Numbered from the stretch's first letter, positions 49,167 to 57,628 are shown. The stretch is DNA of 64,000 nt from Arthrobacter sp. U41 (GCF_007679325.1 NZ_VEGI01000001.1:1364001-1428000); one strand, 5' to 3'. The notes: generated from the letters alone by a model not told the origin. Numbers and translations: made by a program.

Positions 49167-49254
49167 GCCATTGAGCCTAGCCCGGCTCCCGCACGGATTT
49201 CATCCCTCCTGGTCCGGACGCCCTCTTGCTGTTCCGGACACTCCTTGAATTAGT

Positions 49255-49264
49255 AAGCATGCTT
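49255..49264. promoter_or_regulatory. AAGCATGCTT palindrome in the csbD promoter region
   Basis: AAGCATGCTT, a perfect 10-bp palindrome within AT-rich flanks (TTAGT ... TGTGTTAG), lies 56 bp before the csbD start. It may be a stress-regulator site or part of the promoter. Only one occurrence was noticed. Confidence 0.4.
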
Positions 49265-49319
49265 TGTGTTAGTCTGAAAAGACGTTGAATTTCAACCGGA
49301 AACGAAAGGTGTTAACACC

Positions 49320-49496
49320 ATGGGTATCGGAGACAAGATTCAGAACGAAGCAGAGCACCTCGGCGGCAAGGCCAAGGAAGCTGCTGGCAACGCCACCAAC
49401 AACGACGACCTGCGCGCCGAGGGCCAGAAGGACCAGGTGGTCGCGGACGCCAAGAAGGTCGGCGAGAACACCAAGGACGCTTTCAAGCGCGACTAG
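49320..49496 (+). CDS. CsbD-family stress protein
   Basis: A 58-aa hydrophilic protein encoded by an ORF shorter than the usual cut-offs. MGIGDKIQNEAEHLGGKAKEAAGNATN has the GKAKEAAG core of the CsbD family; the C-terminal ADAKKVGENTKDAFKRD ends the short helical bundle. CsbD proteins are abundant in general stress response but biochemically undefined. The start ATG at 49320 follows GAAAGG by 10 nt. A strong terminator follows, so it is monocistronic and probably well expressed. Confidence 0.9.
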   Translation: MGIGDKIQNEAEHLGGKAKEAAGNATNNDDLRAEGQKDQVVADAKKVGENTKDAFKRD

Positions 49497-49510
49497 TCCT
49501 GACGCAAGAC

Positions 49511-49556
49511 GGCGGCGCCGGACATTCCTTTGGGGGATGTCCGACGCCGCTTTTTT
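49511..49556 (+). terminator. Rho-independent terminator of csbD
   Basis: GGCGGCG...GGACATTCC / GGATGTCC...CGCCGC forms a long stem with a TTTG loop, followed by TTTTTT (49551-49556). It is the only U-tract terminator I noticed in the window. Confidence 0.9.
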
Positions 49557-49615
49557 GTCGGCCGGTAGCCGCGGCACCGCTGGCCGGCCTTTTGCAGACG
49601 CCCCGGGCTCGCCCA

Positions 49616-49721
49616 TTTGCCACGAATGGCCGCTAAACCCACCCCGGCAGCGCTCCAGCCTCAACGATTCACCACGAATGGCCGCCAAACCACCACGTTT
49701 AGCGGCCATATGCGTCAGATG
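49616..49721. repeat. GAATGGCCGCTAA palindrome family, two partial units
   Basis: One half-unit (TTTGCCACGAATGGCCGC, continuing TAAAC, ending 49639) and one whole unit (49666-49721: GATTCACCACGAATGGCCGC, then CCAAAC, spacer, GTTTAGCGGCCAT, ATGCGTCAGATGG) occur after the csbD terminator. The arms match the three-copy array at 63191-63372. The 49557-49849 gap holds only this, the hairpin at 49738 and the permease terminator. Confidence 0.8.
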
Positions 49722-49737
49722 GATGCGTCCCGGTTCC

Positions 49738-49787
49738 TGGTTTACCCGGGACGCACCGAGGTGCCTCGATGCGTCCCGGGTAAACCA
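49738..49787. repeat. Large perfect hairpin, TTTACCCGGGACGCA element
   Basis: TGGTTTACCCGGGACGCA (49738-49755) and its perfect complement TGCGTCCCGGGTAAACCA (49770-49787) flank a second small stem CGAGG-TG-CCTCG. A partial extra arm (ATGCGTCCCGG) lies 15 bp to the left, so the element has partly duplicated. It is followed at once by the permease terminator. Confidence 0.8.
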
Positions 49788-49824
49788 ACGACGGCGGTCC
49801 CCCGCACCGGAGGCCCGCCGTCGT
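49788..49824 (-). terminator. Terminator of the amino acid permease gene
   Basis: ACGACGGCGG / CCGCCGTCGT form a perfect 10-bp stem with a 17-nt loop, 26 nt past the permease stop, between it and the large palindrome. Confidence 0.65.
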
Positions 49825-49849
49825 CTGCGTTGCTTCTTGCCCTGAACCG

Positions 49850-51310
49850 CTAGTTGAAGAGCGCGTTCTTGGGTTCGTTGTTCTTGACCTTGTGCCAGCC
49901 GAGCCACAGCAGCAGCGCGAAGAACGGGATGGTCGCCAGGGTCCAGAGGCCCAAGTGGAACACGTCACCGCTCTTGCTGGTCATGGTGTCGAAGCCGATC
50001 AGCACCGTGATGGCCAGCAGCGCGATGAGGCCCGCCCAGCTGGTCCAGGTACCGCCGGGCGCGGGGAGGGAGGACACCTTGCCCTTAGTCTTGCGCAGCG
50101 CGATCTGGCTGGCGAAGATGGCGCCCCAAGTGAAGATCACGCCGATCGAGGCGGAGTTCAGCGCAAGGTCGAAGGCGTACGAGCCGCCGAGCCAGATGTT
50201 GAGCAGGATGCCGACGAGGTAGACGCCGCCGATGGCCAGAATGGCGGCGTACGGGACGTGGCTCTTGGACATCTTGGTCAGCCACACCGGAGCATGTCCA
50301 TTGTTGGCCATGGTGCGGAAGATCCGGCCGATCGAGTACAGGCCGGAGTTGCAGGAGGACAGTGCGGCGGTGATGACGATCATGTTCATCACGTCGCCCA
50401 TCCAGGCGAGGCCCATCTGGCCGAAGACCGTGACGAACGGCGAGGTGCCGGCCACGTACTGGTCCGAGGGCAGCAGCATGGCCAGGAGGGTCACGGAACC
50501 GACGTAGAACACCACGATGCGGAAGACGACGGCGCGGATGGCCTTGGGCACTTCCTTGGCCGGGTCCTGCATTTCGCCGGCGGTGATTCCGACGAGCTCA
50601 ATCCCGTTGTAGGCGAAGATCACGGCGTTAAGGACCAGGATCATGACCAGCGCACCCTTGGGGAACATCCCGCCTTCGGCCGCGAAGAGGTTGTTGACCG
50701 AGGCGTTGCCGTCGCCCACCTGGGCGTTGGTGACCACCATGAAGGTGCCCACGGCCAGGAAGATGACGATGGCGCCGACCTTCAGGCAGGAAGCCCAGAA
50801 CTCGAATTCACCGAACGCCTTGACGCTCAGGAGGTTGACGCCCACCAGCAGCAGCAGCGCCGCGATCGCGGTCAGTTCCACCGGCACGTTGGGGAAGAAG
50901 AACTGGAAGTACAGTCCGATCGCGATCAATTCGGCGATGCCGGTCATGGCCCAGTTGATGAAGTACATCCAGCCGGACACGTAGGCGCCCTTTTTGCCGA
51001 ACATTTCGCCGGCGTAGCTGACGAACGAGCCCGACGTCTGGCGGTACATGATGAGCTCGCCCAGGGCGCGCATCAGCAGGTAGGCGATGACGCCGGCAAT
51101 GGCGTACGAGAAGATCAGCGCGGGACCCGTGGAGGCCAGGCGTCCGCCGGCACCCATAAAGAGGCCGACGCCGATGGCGCCGCCCATCGCGATCATGGTC
51201 ACCTGCCGGCCGCTCAGGGACTTTTTGTAGCCCTCGGCGCTGAGAGTCGAGTCGACGACGGCGGATTGCGCCGTCGGGCTCTTAAGTTCTGTGGGGGTAG
51301 TTGATGGCAC
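49850..51310 (-). CDS. Amino acid permease (APC superfamily, AAT type)
   Basis: A 486-aa transporter with about twelve helices. The N-terminal KKSLSGRQVTMIAMGGAIGVGLFMGAGG (continuing RLASTGPA) is the AAT-family signature, and FAYNGIELVGITAGEMQDPAKEVPKAI is the conserved helix 6 to loop region. It resembles AnsP, CycA and GabP importers; the amino acid is not predictable. The start is GTG at 51310 with AAGGAA upstream; further upstream codons to 51397 look non-coding. It is monocistronic with a terminator and repeats downstream. Confidence 0.85.
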   Translation of the reverse strand: MPSTTPTELKSPTAQSAVVDSTLSAEGYKKSLSGRQVTMIAMGGAIGVGLFMGAGGRLASTGPALIFSYAIAGVIAYLLMRALGELIMYRQTSGSFVSYAGEMFGKKGAYVSGWMYFINWAMTGIAELIAIGLYFQFFFPNVPVELTAIAALLLLVGVNLLSVKAFGEFEFWASCLKVGAIVIFLAVGTFMVVTNAQVGDGNASVNNLFAAEGGMFPKGALVMILVLNAVIFAYNGIELVGITAGEMQDPAKEVPKAIRAVVFRIVVFYVGSVTLLAMLLPSDQYVAGTSPFVTVFGQMGLAWMGDVMNMIVITAALSSCNSGLYSIGRIFRTMANNGHAPVWLTKMSKSHVPYAAILAIGGVYLVGILLNIWLGGSYAFDLALNSASIGVIFTWGAIFASQIALRKTKGKVSSLPAPGGTWTSWAGLIALLAITVLIGFDTMTSKSGDVFHLGLWTLATIPFFALLLWLGWHKVKNNEPKNALFN

Positions 51311-51650
51311 AGCTGTTTCCTTGTAGGTCGAGGTATGGCCGGGACAGGACCGTGGATTCAGGTACAAATTCGGGCTTAGGCCCCCGGAAGGGACCAATGC
51401 GTGTACCGAACCTCACAAGTGTCGAAGCTCGCGCGGCTCATCCATCGTACTAGCATTCAGGACCCCGGCGTGACCCGGGCTACACCCCTGACCGCCCGCA
51501 AACCGCAGTAATAGCGATGTTTTGACGCAAAAGCGCTGGTCAGGGCGCTGCTTCCATTACTCTGAGCATGCCAGCGAGGGATTTTCCTGGCCGGGGCGCC
51601 TGCACCGTCACTGCAGGCCGTGGCAGTAACGCCGTGATTCAGGGGGGAAC
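51311..51650. other. Divergent intergenic region, 340 bp
   Basis: It separates the leftward permease from the rightward lipoprotein gene and must hold both promoters. I see GGTAC and GTACC halves (about 51361 and 51397) on either side of a purine-rich block, and TTGACG at 51524 without a good -10. There is no RNA gene, riboswitch or coding frame that I can support. Confidence 0.5.
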
Positions 51651-52121
51651 ATGAAACAGAGAGCGCTACTGCCAGCAGTGCTGCTTCTCGTACTGGCGGG
51701 GTGTTCGAGCGGCGGTTCCGGTCCGGCCGGACCCAGCGAGAGCCGCACAGCAGCATCGCCGTCAGCGTCAGCATCAGCAACGCCAGCACCATCAACATCA
51801 GCGTCACCGGCGCCGGGTACCGAGCCAGCCGATGTTTCCACGTCGCTGAACGCGCCCGACGCCTTGCGGCAGCACGACTGCACCGCAACAGCCGACGGGT
51901 CCTGGTCCTTCAAGGGGACCCTCGTCAACAACAGCGACAAGAACAAAGTGTTTACCGTGGCGATCGGCGTCACGGCGGGCCCGGCGGTGGCAGGGCACAC
52001 ACTCATCACCAAAACCGTTGCGGCAGGCCAGTCGGCCGACATTGCCGCGGCGAACTTCGCCAAGACCAAAGACAGCAACGGTACCTGCACGCCAGTTGTC
52101 TCCGTAGAGGATGCCCCATGA
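51651..52121 (+). CDS. Putative lipoprotein
   Basis: A 156-aa exported protein. Lipobox LVLAGC at residues 13-18, followed by Ser/Ala/Thr/Pro-rich linker (about 20-60) and a C-terminal beta-rich domain (CTATADGSWSFKGTLVNNSD to TCTPVVSVE) with two Cys that could form a disulfide. This resembles FxLYD-like or DUF-type domains, but I do not recognise a family. It overlaps the next gene by 4 nt, so it probably works with the LGFP/L,D-transpeptidase. AGGGGGGAAC precedes the ATG. Confidence 0.78.
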   Translation: MKQRALLPAVLLLVLAGCSSGGSGPAGPSESRTAASPSASASATPAPSTSASPAPGTEPADVSTSLNAPDALRQHDCTATADGSWSFKGTLVNNSDKNKVFTVAIGVTAGPAVAGHTLITKTVAAGQSADIAAANFAKTKDSNGTCTPVVSVEDAP

Positions 52122-54007
52122 AAAAGAAGCTGCTTCTCATCACGGCGGTGGTCCTCGGGCTGACAGCCGGGCCGCTGACGGCCGGGCCGGCCTCCGCCGA
52201 CGATTCAACGGCTGCCCCGGCACCAACCAGCCCGGCGGCCACGGCGACGGCAACGCCGACGCCCACCGGGTCTGCCCCGGTCACCGTCGTACCGGCTCCG
52301 GGCGGCACCGCCACTGCCACCGCCACTGCGACGGCGAAACCCACCGCGGAACAGACGCTGCCCCTGGCCGAACCAACACCGACGCAGACGGAAGAGCCCA
52401 CGCCTCCGGCCTTCGTCGTCAAGGGACCCTTCGAGACGAAGTGGACTGCGCTCAAAGGTGCCGCCGGCGTTCTCGGCGAGCCGACCGCCAACCAGGTCTG
52501 CTCACTCGGCGTCTGCAGCCAGGCGTTCGAAGGCGGATCCATTTTCTGGACCTCGGCAACAGGGGCGCACCCGGTCCTGCGGACCGAGGGACACACCGGA
52601 CCCCGCTGGCACGCCAAGGGCGGTCTGGCGCTTTACGGCCATCCCGTCACGGATGAGACCGCCGTGTCCGGCGGGACACTTCAGAAGTTTTCCAGCGGCC
52701 GCGTCCTGGCGTGGACCGGCAAGCAGGTGCTGGAATTTTCCGTCCGGAGCGGCATCGGGAGCCGCTGGGTCGCCGCCGGCGGCGAGTCCGTCCTGGGCCT
52801 CCCCGTCACCGCCGAGGCCTGCGGGCTGAAGGCATCCGGGTGCTTCCAGCAGTTCGGCAAGGGCTCCATCTACTGGGCGCCGGGAATCGGCGGCCACGTC
52901 GTCTGGGGCGGCATTCTGGGCCGCTGGAAGGCCGGCGGGGCACAGAACAGCGTGCTGGGTTACCCGGTGACGGGAGAAACCTGCGGCCTGACCGCCAGCG
53001 GCTGTGTCCAGCGCTTCCAGGGTGGCAGCATCTTCTGGTCGTCTGCCACGGGCCCGCACGTGGCCCGCGGCGCCATCGGCAGCCGGTATTCCGCCGTCGG
53101 GTCGACGCGAAGCATGCTGGGCTACCCGCTCACCAGCGAGATCTGCGGACAGGCCGCCAGTGGCTGTGTGCAGCGCTTCCAGGGCGGACGCATCTACTGG
53201 TCGCCCGCAACGGGTGCCTGGATTTCCGGCCGGGGGATCGACAGCAAGTTCGTCTCGGCAGGCGGCCCCGGCGGCTCGCTGGGGTACCCCATCGCGAGCG
53301 AGCGTTGTGCTTCCAGCGCCTGTGTGCAGTCCTACCAGCGCGGGGAAATCACTTGGTCCCGGTCCGCGGGGACCCGGCTCTACGGGATGTCTGAATGCCA
53401 CAAGCTCAACAACGGCCAGTCCAAGTACCCCACGCACGGCGCGAACCGTGTCCTCCTCACCTGGACCTCGGGCTACGGAAAGTCCCACGCGACCAACCTG
53501 TACTGCATGAACGTCGCCGGAGCCTACGTGCCGGACTGGCGGACGGACGGCTACGTCGGCGCCTCGGGGTTCAAGCCGCCGGGTGTCCCGTCCGGTCCCA
53601 CCCGGTACCTGTACTCCCCCACCGGCTCGTTCTCGGTGACGGAAGCCTTCGGCCTGGGCAACCCGGGCACGAAGCTTCCCTACCGCACGCTGAACCCCCG
53701 CTCGCGGTGGGGCGGCAACCCCTGGACGGCGACGTACAACAAGTACCACGAGTCGTCCTCGTGGGTGGGTTATGACGAGAACATGTGGTGGTTCGCCACC
53801 GGCGGCCACTACCGCCAGGGCGCGGTCATCAACTACAACCGGCCCAACATCGTCCAGGACGCCGGCTTTGCCATTTTCCTGCACATGAACAAGGTGCCGA
53901 CAGCCGGTTGCATCTCGCTCGATGACTGGGCCGTGGTGGACTACCTCCGCAAGTCCACTCCGGGCGACCGGATCATCATGGGAACGTACGGGGCCCTGTT
54001 CCGCTAG
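52118..54007 (+). CDS. Secreted protein with six LGFP repeats and L,D-transpeptidase-like domain
   Basis: A 629-aa exported protein: signal peptide (1-27), Thr/Pro/Ala linker to about residue 105, then six LGFP-type repeats (each with W or YxxxG, LGxP and GxIxW elements; the fourth reads VLGYPVTGETCGLTASGC) to about residue 400. LGFP repeats bind cell-wall polymers. The C-terminal domain ends with HMNKVPTAGCISLDDWAVV, in which H589 and C598 match the HxxxxxxxxC active motif of YkuD L,D-transpeptidases. It would remodel or crosslink peptidoglycan. The start overlaps the lipoprotein stop by 4 nt. Paired Cys in repeats 1 and 3-6 may form disulfides. Confidence 0.85.
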   Translation: MKKKLLLITAVVLGLTAGPLTAGPASADDSTAAPAPTSPAATATATPTPTGSAPVTVVPAPGGTATATATATAKPTAEQTLPLAEPTPTQTEEPTPPAFVVKGPFETKWTALKGAAGVLGEPTANQVCSLGVCSQAFEGGSIFWTSATGAHPVLRTEGHTGPRWHAKGGLALYGHPVTDETAVSGGTLQKFSSGRVLAWTGKQVLEFSVRSGIGSRWVAAGGESVLGLPVTAEACGLKASGCFQQFGKGSIYWAPGIGGHVVWGGILGRWKAGGAQNSVLGYPVTGETCGLTASGCVQRFQGGSIFWSSATGPHVARGAIGSRYSAVGSTRSMLGYPLTSEICGQAASGCVQRFQGGRIYWSPATGAWISGRGIDSKFVSAGGPGGSLGYPIASERCASSACVQSYQRGEITWSRSAGTRLYGMSECHKLNNGQSKYPTHGANRVLLTWTSGYGKSHATNLYCMNVAGAYVPDWRTDGYVGASGFKPPGVPSGPTRYLYSPTGSFSVTEAFGLGNPGTKLPYRTLNPRSRWGGNPWTATYNKYHESSSWVGYDENMWWFATGGHYRQGAVINYNRPNIVQDAGFAIFLHMNKVPTAGCISLDDWAVVDYLRKSTPGDRIIMGTYGALFR

Positions 54008-54046
54008 TCCTGTTCCACTGGATCCACAGCAGTTGCGGTCCCCAAA

Positions 54047-54080
54047 GCTAACGCCCGGCGCCCTCGGCCCGGGCGTTAGC
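54047..54080. terminator. Bidirectional terminator between convergent genes
   Basis: GCTAACGCCCGG / CCGGGCGTTAGC form a 12-bp stem with a 10-nt loop, between the transpeptidase-like gene and the manganese permease gene. Confidence 0.75.
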
Positions 54081-54116
54081 CGTTTCCGGGGGCCGCAACC
54101 CGGGACCAGGGCCGCA

Positions 54117-54992
54117 TCAGGCGGCGAGCGCTGCCGCTTTCCGCCGTCGGGACATTGCCAGCCGGGTGCCGATCAGTCCCTGCCGCGGGCTGAACAGATA
54201 GACGACGGCGAACGCGGCCCCCTGCGTCAGGACCACCATGGCGCCGGAGGCGGTGTCCAGGTAGTAGCTGAGGTAGATCCCGGCGATGGAACACAGTGCA
54301 GAGATGACCGGAGCGATCAGCAGCATCCGTGAGAACCGGTCCGTCAGCAGGTAGGCCGTGGCTCCGGGAATGATCAGCATGGCCACCACCAGCACCACGC
54401 CCACGGTCTGCAGCGCCACCACGGAGGTCAGCGCCAGCAGGCCCAGCAGCAGGGCCCCGAGCCGTTTCGGGGACAGCCCGATTGCATGGGCGTGCGTGGG
54501 GTCGAAGGCGTACAACGTGAGGTCACGCCGTTTGAGGATCAGAATGGCGAACGCGACGACACCCAGCACCAGAACCTGGATGAGGTCGGGAACGCTGACG
54601 CCGAGCAGGTTTCCGAAAATGATGTGGTTGAGGTCTGTCTGGCTCGGTGTGACGGAGATGAGCACCAGGCCCAGGGCAAACAGCGACGTGAACACGATCC
54701 CGATCGCCGCGTCCTCCTTCACCCGGCTGGTGTTGCGGACCACGCCGATCAAGGTCACGGCGATCAGGGCGAACACCAGCGCTCCCAGCGCGAAGGGGGC
54801 ACCGACGATGTACGCGAGCACAACCCCGGGCAGCACGGCGTGGGAGACGGCGTCCCCCATCAGCGACCAGCCGATCAGCACCAGCCAGCAGCTCAGCACC
54901 GCGCAGACGATGGCCGCGAGCGCTGTGGTGACGAGCGCGCGGACCATGAAGTCATAGCTCAGCGGTTCCAGCAGGAGGTCAAAAAGGTCCAT
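54117..54992 (-). CDS. mntB: Metal ABC transporter permease (Mn/Fe/Zn type)
   Basis: A 291-aa membrane protein with about eight helices, ABC-3 family. LSCWLVLIGWSLMGDAVSHAVLPGVVLAYI and LTSVVALQTVGVVLVVAMLIIPGATAYLLTDR are hallmark blocks. It forms the transmembrane channel for the ATPase and binding protein encoded upstream. RBS AGGATC is before the ATG at 54992, 3 nt after the ATPase stop. Metal identity is inferred from the binding protein. Confidence 0.9.
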   Translation of the reverse strand: MDLFDLLLEPLSYDFMVRALVTTALAAIVCAVLSCWLVLIGWSLMGDAVSHAVLPGVVLAYIVGAPFALGALVFALIAVTLIGVVRNTSRVKEDAAIGIVFTSLFALGLVLISVTPSQTDLNHIIFGNLLGVSVPDLIQVLVLGVVAFAILILKRRDLTLYAFDPTHAHAIGLSPKRLGALLLGLLALTSVVALQTVGVVLVVAMLIIPGATAYLLTDRFSRMLLIAPVISALCSIAGIYLSYYLDTASGAMVVLTQGAAFAVVYLFSPRQGLIGTRLAMSRRRKAAALAA

Positions 54993-54995
54993 GAT

Positions 54996-55793
54996 TCAGA
55001 TCCTGCCCGGCTGGTTCGCAACGCCCGGGCCCGGGAGGTCCCGCTCAGCGGCGCCGGGGAGCTCCCGGTTGAGGACGTCGAGGCCGAAGGCTTTTGCCAG
55101 GTGCTCCGGCTGCAGCACCACCTCGGGCGGGCCGTGCATCAGCACCTTGCGCATCAGGAGCACCGCCTCGTCGCAGAGCTGGGGCAGGGCGTGCAGGTCA
55201 TGGGTGGAAACCAGGATGGTGCAGCCGTCGGCCGCGAGTTCCTTCAGCAGGCGCGTAATGGTGGCCTCGGAGCGCTTGTCCACTCCGGCGAACGGCTCGT
55301 CCAGGAGCATCATGGTGGCGCCCTGGGCGATTCCGCGGGCCACGAACGCACGCTTCTTCTGCCCGCCGGAGAGCTGGCCGATCTGCCGGTTGGCGAATTC
55401 GGACAGCTCCACCCGGTCCAGGGCGAGGTCGACGGCGTCGCGGTCCGCCTTCGACGCGCGGCGGGTGAAGCCCTGGTGCCCGTAGCGGCCCATCATCACC
55501 ACATCGCGGACGGACAGCGGGAACTGCCAGTCCACGTCCTCGCTTTGCGGGACGTAGCCTATCCCGCCCGACTTGCGCGCTTTCGCGGGAGGTTCGCCGT
55601 TGATGAGGACGCGGCCGGCGTCGGGCTTGACCATTCCCATGATCGCCTTGAACAACGTGGATTTTCCTGAACCGTTCATGCCCACCAGCCCGCAGATCCG
55701 GGCCGGCTCCACGGAGAGCGAGGCGGCGTCGAGGGCCAGGACCTCCCCGTAATGGACGGTGACTTGGTCCACCAGGATTGCAGGATTGCTCAT
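54996..55793 (-). CDS. mntA: Metal ABC transporter ATPase
   Basis: A 265-aa ABC ATPase. Walker A is GMNGSGKSTLFKAI, the Q-loop YVPQSEDVDW (typical of Mn/Zn importers), the signature LSGGQKKRAF, Walker B MMLLDEPFAGVD, and the switch His lies in STHDLHALP. ATG start at 55793, overlapping the substrate-binding protein stop by 4 nt (ATGA). Order in the operon is binding protein, ATPase, permease. An upstream longer frame is an artefact over the binding-protein gene. Confidence 0.92.
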   Translation of the reverse strand: MSNPAILVDQVTVHYGEVLALDAASLSVEPARICGLVGMNGSGKSTLFKAIMGMVKPDAGRVLINGEPPAKARKSGGIGYVPQSEDVDWQFPLSVRDVVMMGRYGHQGFTRRASKADRDAVDLALDRVELSEFANRQIGQLSGGQKKRAFVARGIAQGATMMLLDEPFAGVDKRSEATITRLLKELAADGCTILVSTHDLHALPQLCDEAVLLMRKVLMHGPPEVVLQPEHLAKAFGLDVLNRELPGAAERDLPGPGVANQPGRI

Positions 55794-56758
55794 GATGCTG
55801 CTCCCGTCAGGCCTTCGGTGATGATCTTGGAATCGTGCCGGATCAGGTCCAGGTAGGTGGGGACGGGGCCGTCCGCCTCGGACAGCGAGTCGACGTACAG
55901 CACGCCGCCGAAAGCCGACCCCGTGGCTTCCACCACCTGGCGCATGGGCGCGTCCGACACCGTGGACTCGCAGAAGACGGCGGGAACGTTGTTGGCCTTC
56001 ACGAATTCGATGGCCTTGGTGATCTGCTGCGGGGTGGCCTGCTGTTCGGCGTTGACGGCCCAGATGTAGACCTCGCGGAGGCCGGCGTCGCGCGCCAGGT
56101 AGGAGAAGGCGCCCTCGCACGTCACCAAGGCACGCTGCGCCGCCGGGACGGTTGCGAGCTTCTGGACCATTTCGTCCTTCACGGACTGCAGCTTGGCCTT
56201 GTAGGCCGCGCCGTTCGCCTCGAAGGCCGCAGCGTTGTCCGGATCAAGCTCCGAGAAAGCCTTCACCATGTTGTCCACGTAGAGCTGCATGTTGGCCGGC
56301 GACATCCACGCGTGCGGGTTCGGCTTGCCCTCGTAGGAGTCTTCACTGATGGACATCACGTCCACGCCTTCGCTCACCACGGCGTGCGGAACGTCCAGGC
56401 CCTCAACGAACTGGGAAAACCAGGCTTCCAGGTTCAGTCCGTTGTCCAGGATCAGGTCAGCCTTGGATGCCTTGCGGATATCGCCGGGCGTGGGCTCGTA
56501 TCCGTGGATCTCGGCGCCGGCCTTCGTGATGGACTCGACCTGCAGCTTGTCCCCCGCCACGTTCTGCGCCACGTCGGCCAGCACGGTGAAGGTGGTCAGC
56601 ACCACCGGTTTCCCGTCGCCGGCACCCGACCCCTGGCCCGCACCGCCGCACGCGGCCAGGGACAGTCCGAGCAGAACCGCGGCGACGGCGGCGCCAACGG
56701 TGCGGAAGCGGGGAGTCCGGCCAGCGACTTTGGTGGACCGAAACCAATTATTAGGCAT
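55790..56758 (-). CDS. mntC: Metal-binding lipoprotein, manganese type
   Basis: A 322-aa periplasmic-type binding lipoprotein (lipobox LAAC, Cys37). Ligands by family comparison: H85 (EIHGYEP), H149 (NPHAWM), E215 (CEGAFSYL) and D290 (YVDSLSEADG). Glu at the third position and the absence of a His-rich loop fit Mn2+/Fe2+-type PsaA/MntC rather than ZnuA. It is the first gene of the three-gene importer. The ATG at 56758 lies 7 nt after a TATAAT, so the message is probably leaderless. A palindrome overlaps this region. Confidence 0.9.
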   Translation of the reverse strand: MPNNWFRSTKVAGRTPRFRTVGAAVAAVLLGLSLAACGGAGQGSGAGDGKPVVLTTFTVLADVAQNVAGDKLQVESITKAGAEIHGYEPTPGDIRKASKADLILDNGLNLEAWFSQFVEGLDVPHAVVSEGVDVMSISEDSYEGKPNPHAWMSPANMQLYVDNMVKAFSELDPDNAAAFEANGAAYKAKLQSVKDEMVQKLATVPAAQRALVTCEGAFSYLARDAGLREVYIWAVNAEQQATPQQITKAIEFVKANNVPAVFCESTVSDAPMRQVVEATGSAFGGVLYVDSLSEADGPVPTYLDLIRHDSKIITEGLTGAAS

Positions 56759-56771
56759 ACCGAATATTATA
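56749..56771 (-). promoter_or_regulatory. mntCAB promoter, leaderless start, overlapping palindrome
   Basis: Minus-strand TATAAT (56771-56766) is followed after 7 nt by the ATG. The imperfect 18-bp palindrome TATTCGGTATGCCTAATA (56766-56749) covers the -10 edge, the start site and the first codons, as expected for repression by a DtxR/MntR-family metal regulator. No such regulator gene is in the window. Confidence 0.6.
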
Positions 56772-56810
56772 CGTGCCTCGGCTGTTCGGCTGCGGCGCTA
56801 GGCTGGTGGC

Positions 56811-57572
56811 ATGGGCACCGCTCTCCGCACACCACCGGCGCCGCGGCCGGAACTTTACCGGTTCTCGCGGCTCGATTTCATCACGGCAGGCCTTTATGTG
56901 GCCGTGGCCGCCTTCTTCGCTGTGGCCGGGGGGCTGCTGGTTCCGCTGATGCTCCAGCTCTCGCCGAACCCTGCCGTTGCGTCCTACTCCGTCAACCTGA
57001 TCTTCTACGGCGGCATCGGGATCCTGGCCCTGGCCGCCGTCCGGCACGTCGCCGCCCGGGATCTCAAGGTCCTCGCCACAAGGCCCTGGTTCACGACGCT
57101 GATGGTACCCCTCGCGGTGGTGGCCATGATGATCCTCACCGCGGTCTTCGTCTCACTCACCGGGGCGCCACAGACATCCGCCAACCAGGCTGGCCTGCAG
57201 GCGCTCATGCAGCAGGTGCCGGCCTGGCTGATGGTGCCGCTGCTGGTGATCGTGGGCCCCTTTGTGGAGGAATACATCTTCCGGCACCTGCTGATCGGCA
57301 AGCTCAGCCGCCGCATCAACCTCTGGGTCTGCTGCGCCCTGTCCATAGTCCTGTTCGCCGCCCTGCATATTGTCGGACAGGAGGACCTGACCCTGCCGGT
57401 GCTGATGCCCTACCTCGCAATGGGCACAGTGCTCGTTTTTGTGTACGTCTGGACCGGCAAGAACATGATGTTCGCCTACTTCGTGCACGCCTCGAAGAAC
57501 CTGCTGGCCGTCGTTTTCATCTACGCCATCCCGCCGGAACTCATGGAGCAGCTCCAGAACGCCCAGCCCTGA
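56811..57572 (+). CDS. CPBP-family intramembrane metalloprotease
   Basis: A 253-aa membrane protein with about seven helices. GPFVEEYIFRHLLIGKLS holds the EExxxR motif (EEYIFR) that coordinates metal with two later His (HIVGQED region and FVHASKNLLAV). The family includes CAAX proteases and bacteriocin-processing or immunity proteins; the role here is unknown. It is divergent from mntC with a 52-bp gap, so the two promoters overlap closely. Confidence 0.85.
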   Translation: MGTALRTPPAPRPELYRFSRLDFITAGLYVAVAAFFAVAGGLLVPLMLQLSPNPAVASYSVNLIFYGGIGILALAAVRHVAARDLKVLATRPWFTTLMVPLAVVAMMILTAVFVSLTGAPQTSANQAGLQALMQQVPAWLMVPLLVIVGPFVEEYIFRHLLIGKLSRRINLWVCCALSIVLFAALHIVGQEDLTLPVLMPYLAMGTVLVFVYVWTGKNMMFAYFVHASKNLLAVVFIYAIPPELMEQLQNAQP

Positions 57573-57628
57573 CCAAAAACAACGCTGGGCACCTACCGCC
57601 GCGCGCCCCGGCGTCGTAGTTTCTTTCC

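Noticed and set aside
51311..51650. Possible riboswitch upstream of the lipoprotein/L,D-transpeptidase operon
   Set aside because: Cell-wall hydrolase genes in actinobacteria can carry c-di-AMP riboswitches, but I could not match the conserved core in this stretch.
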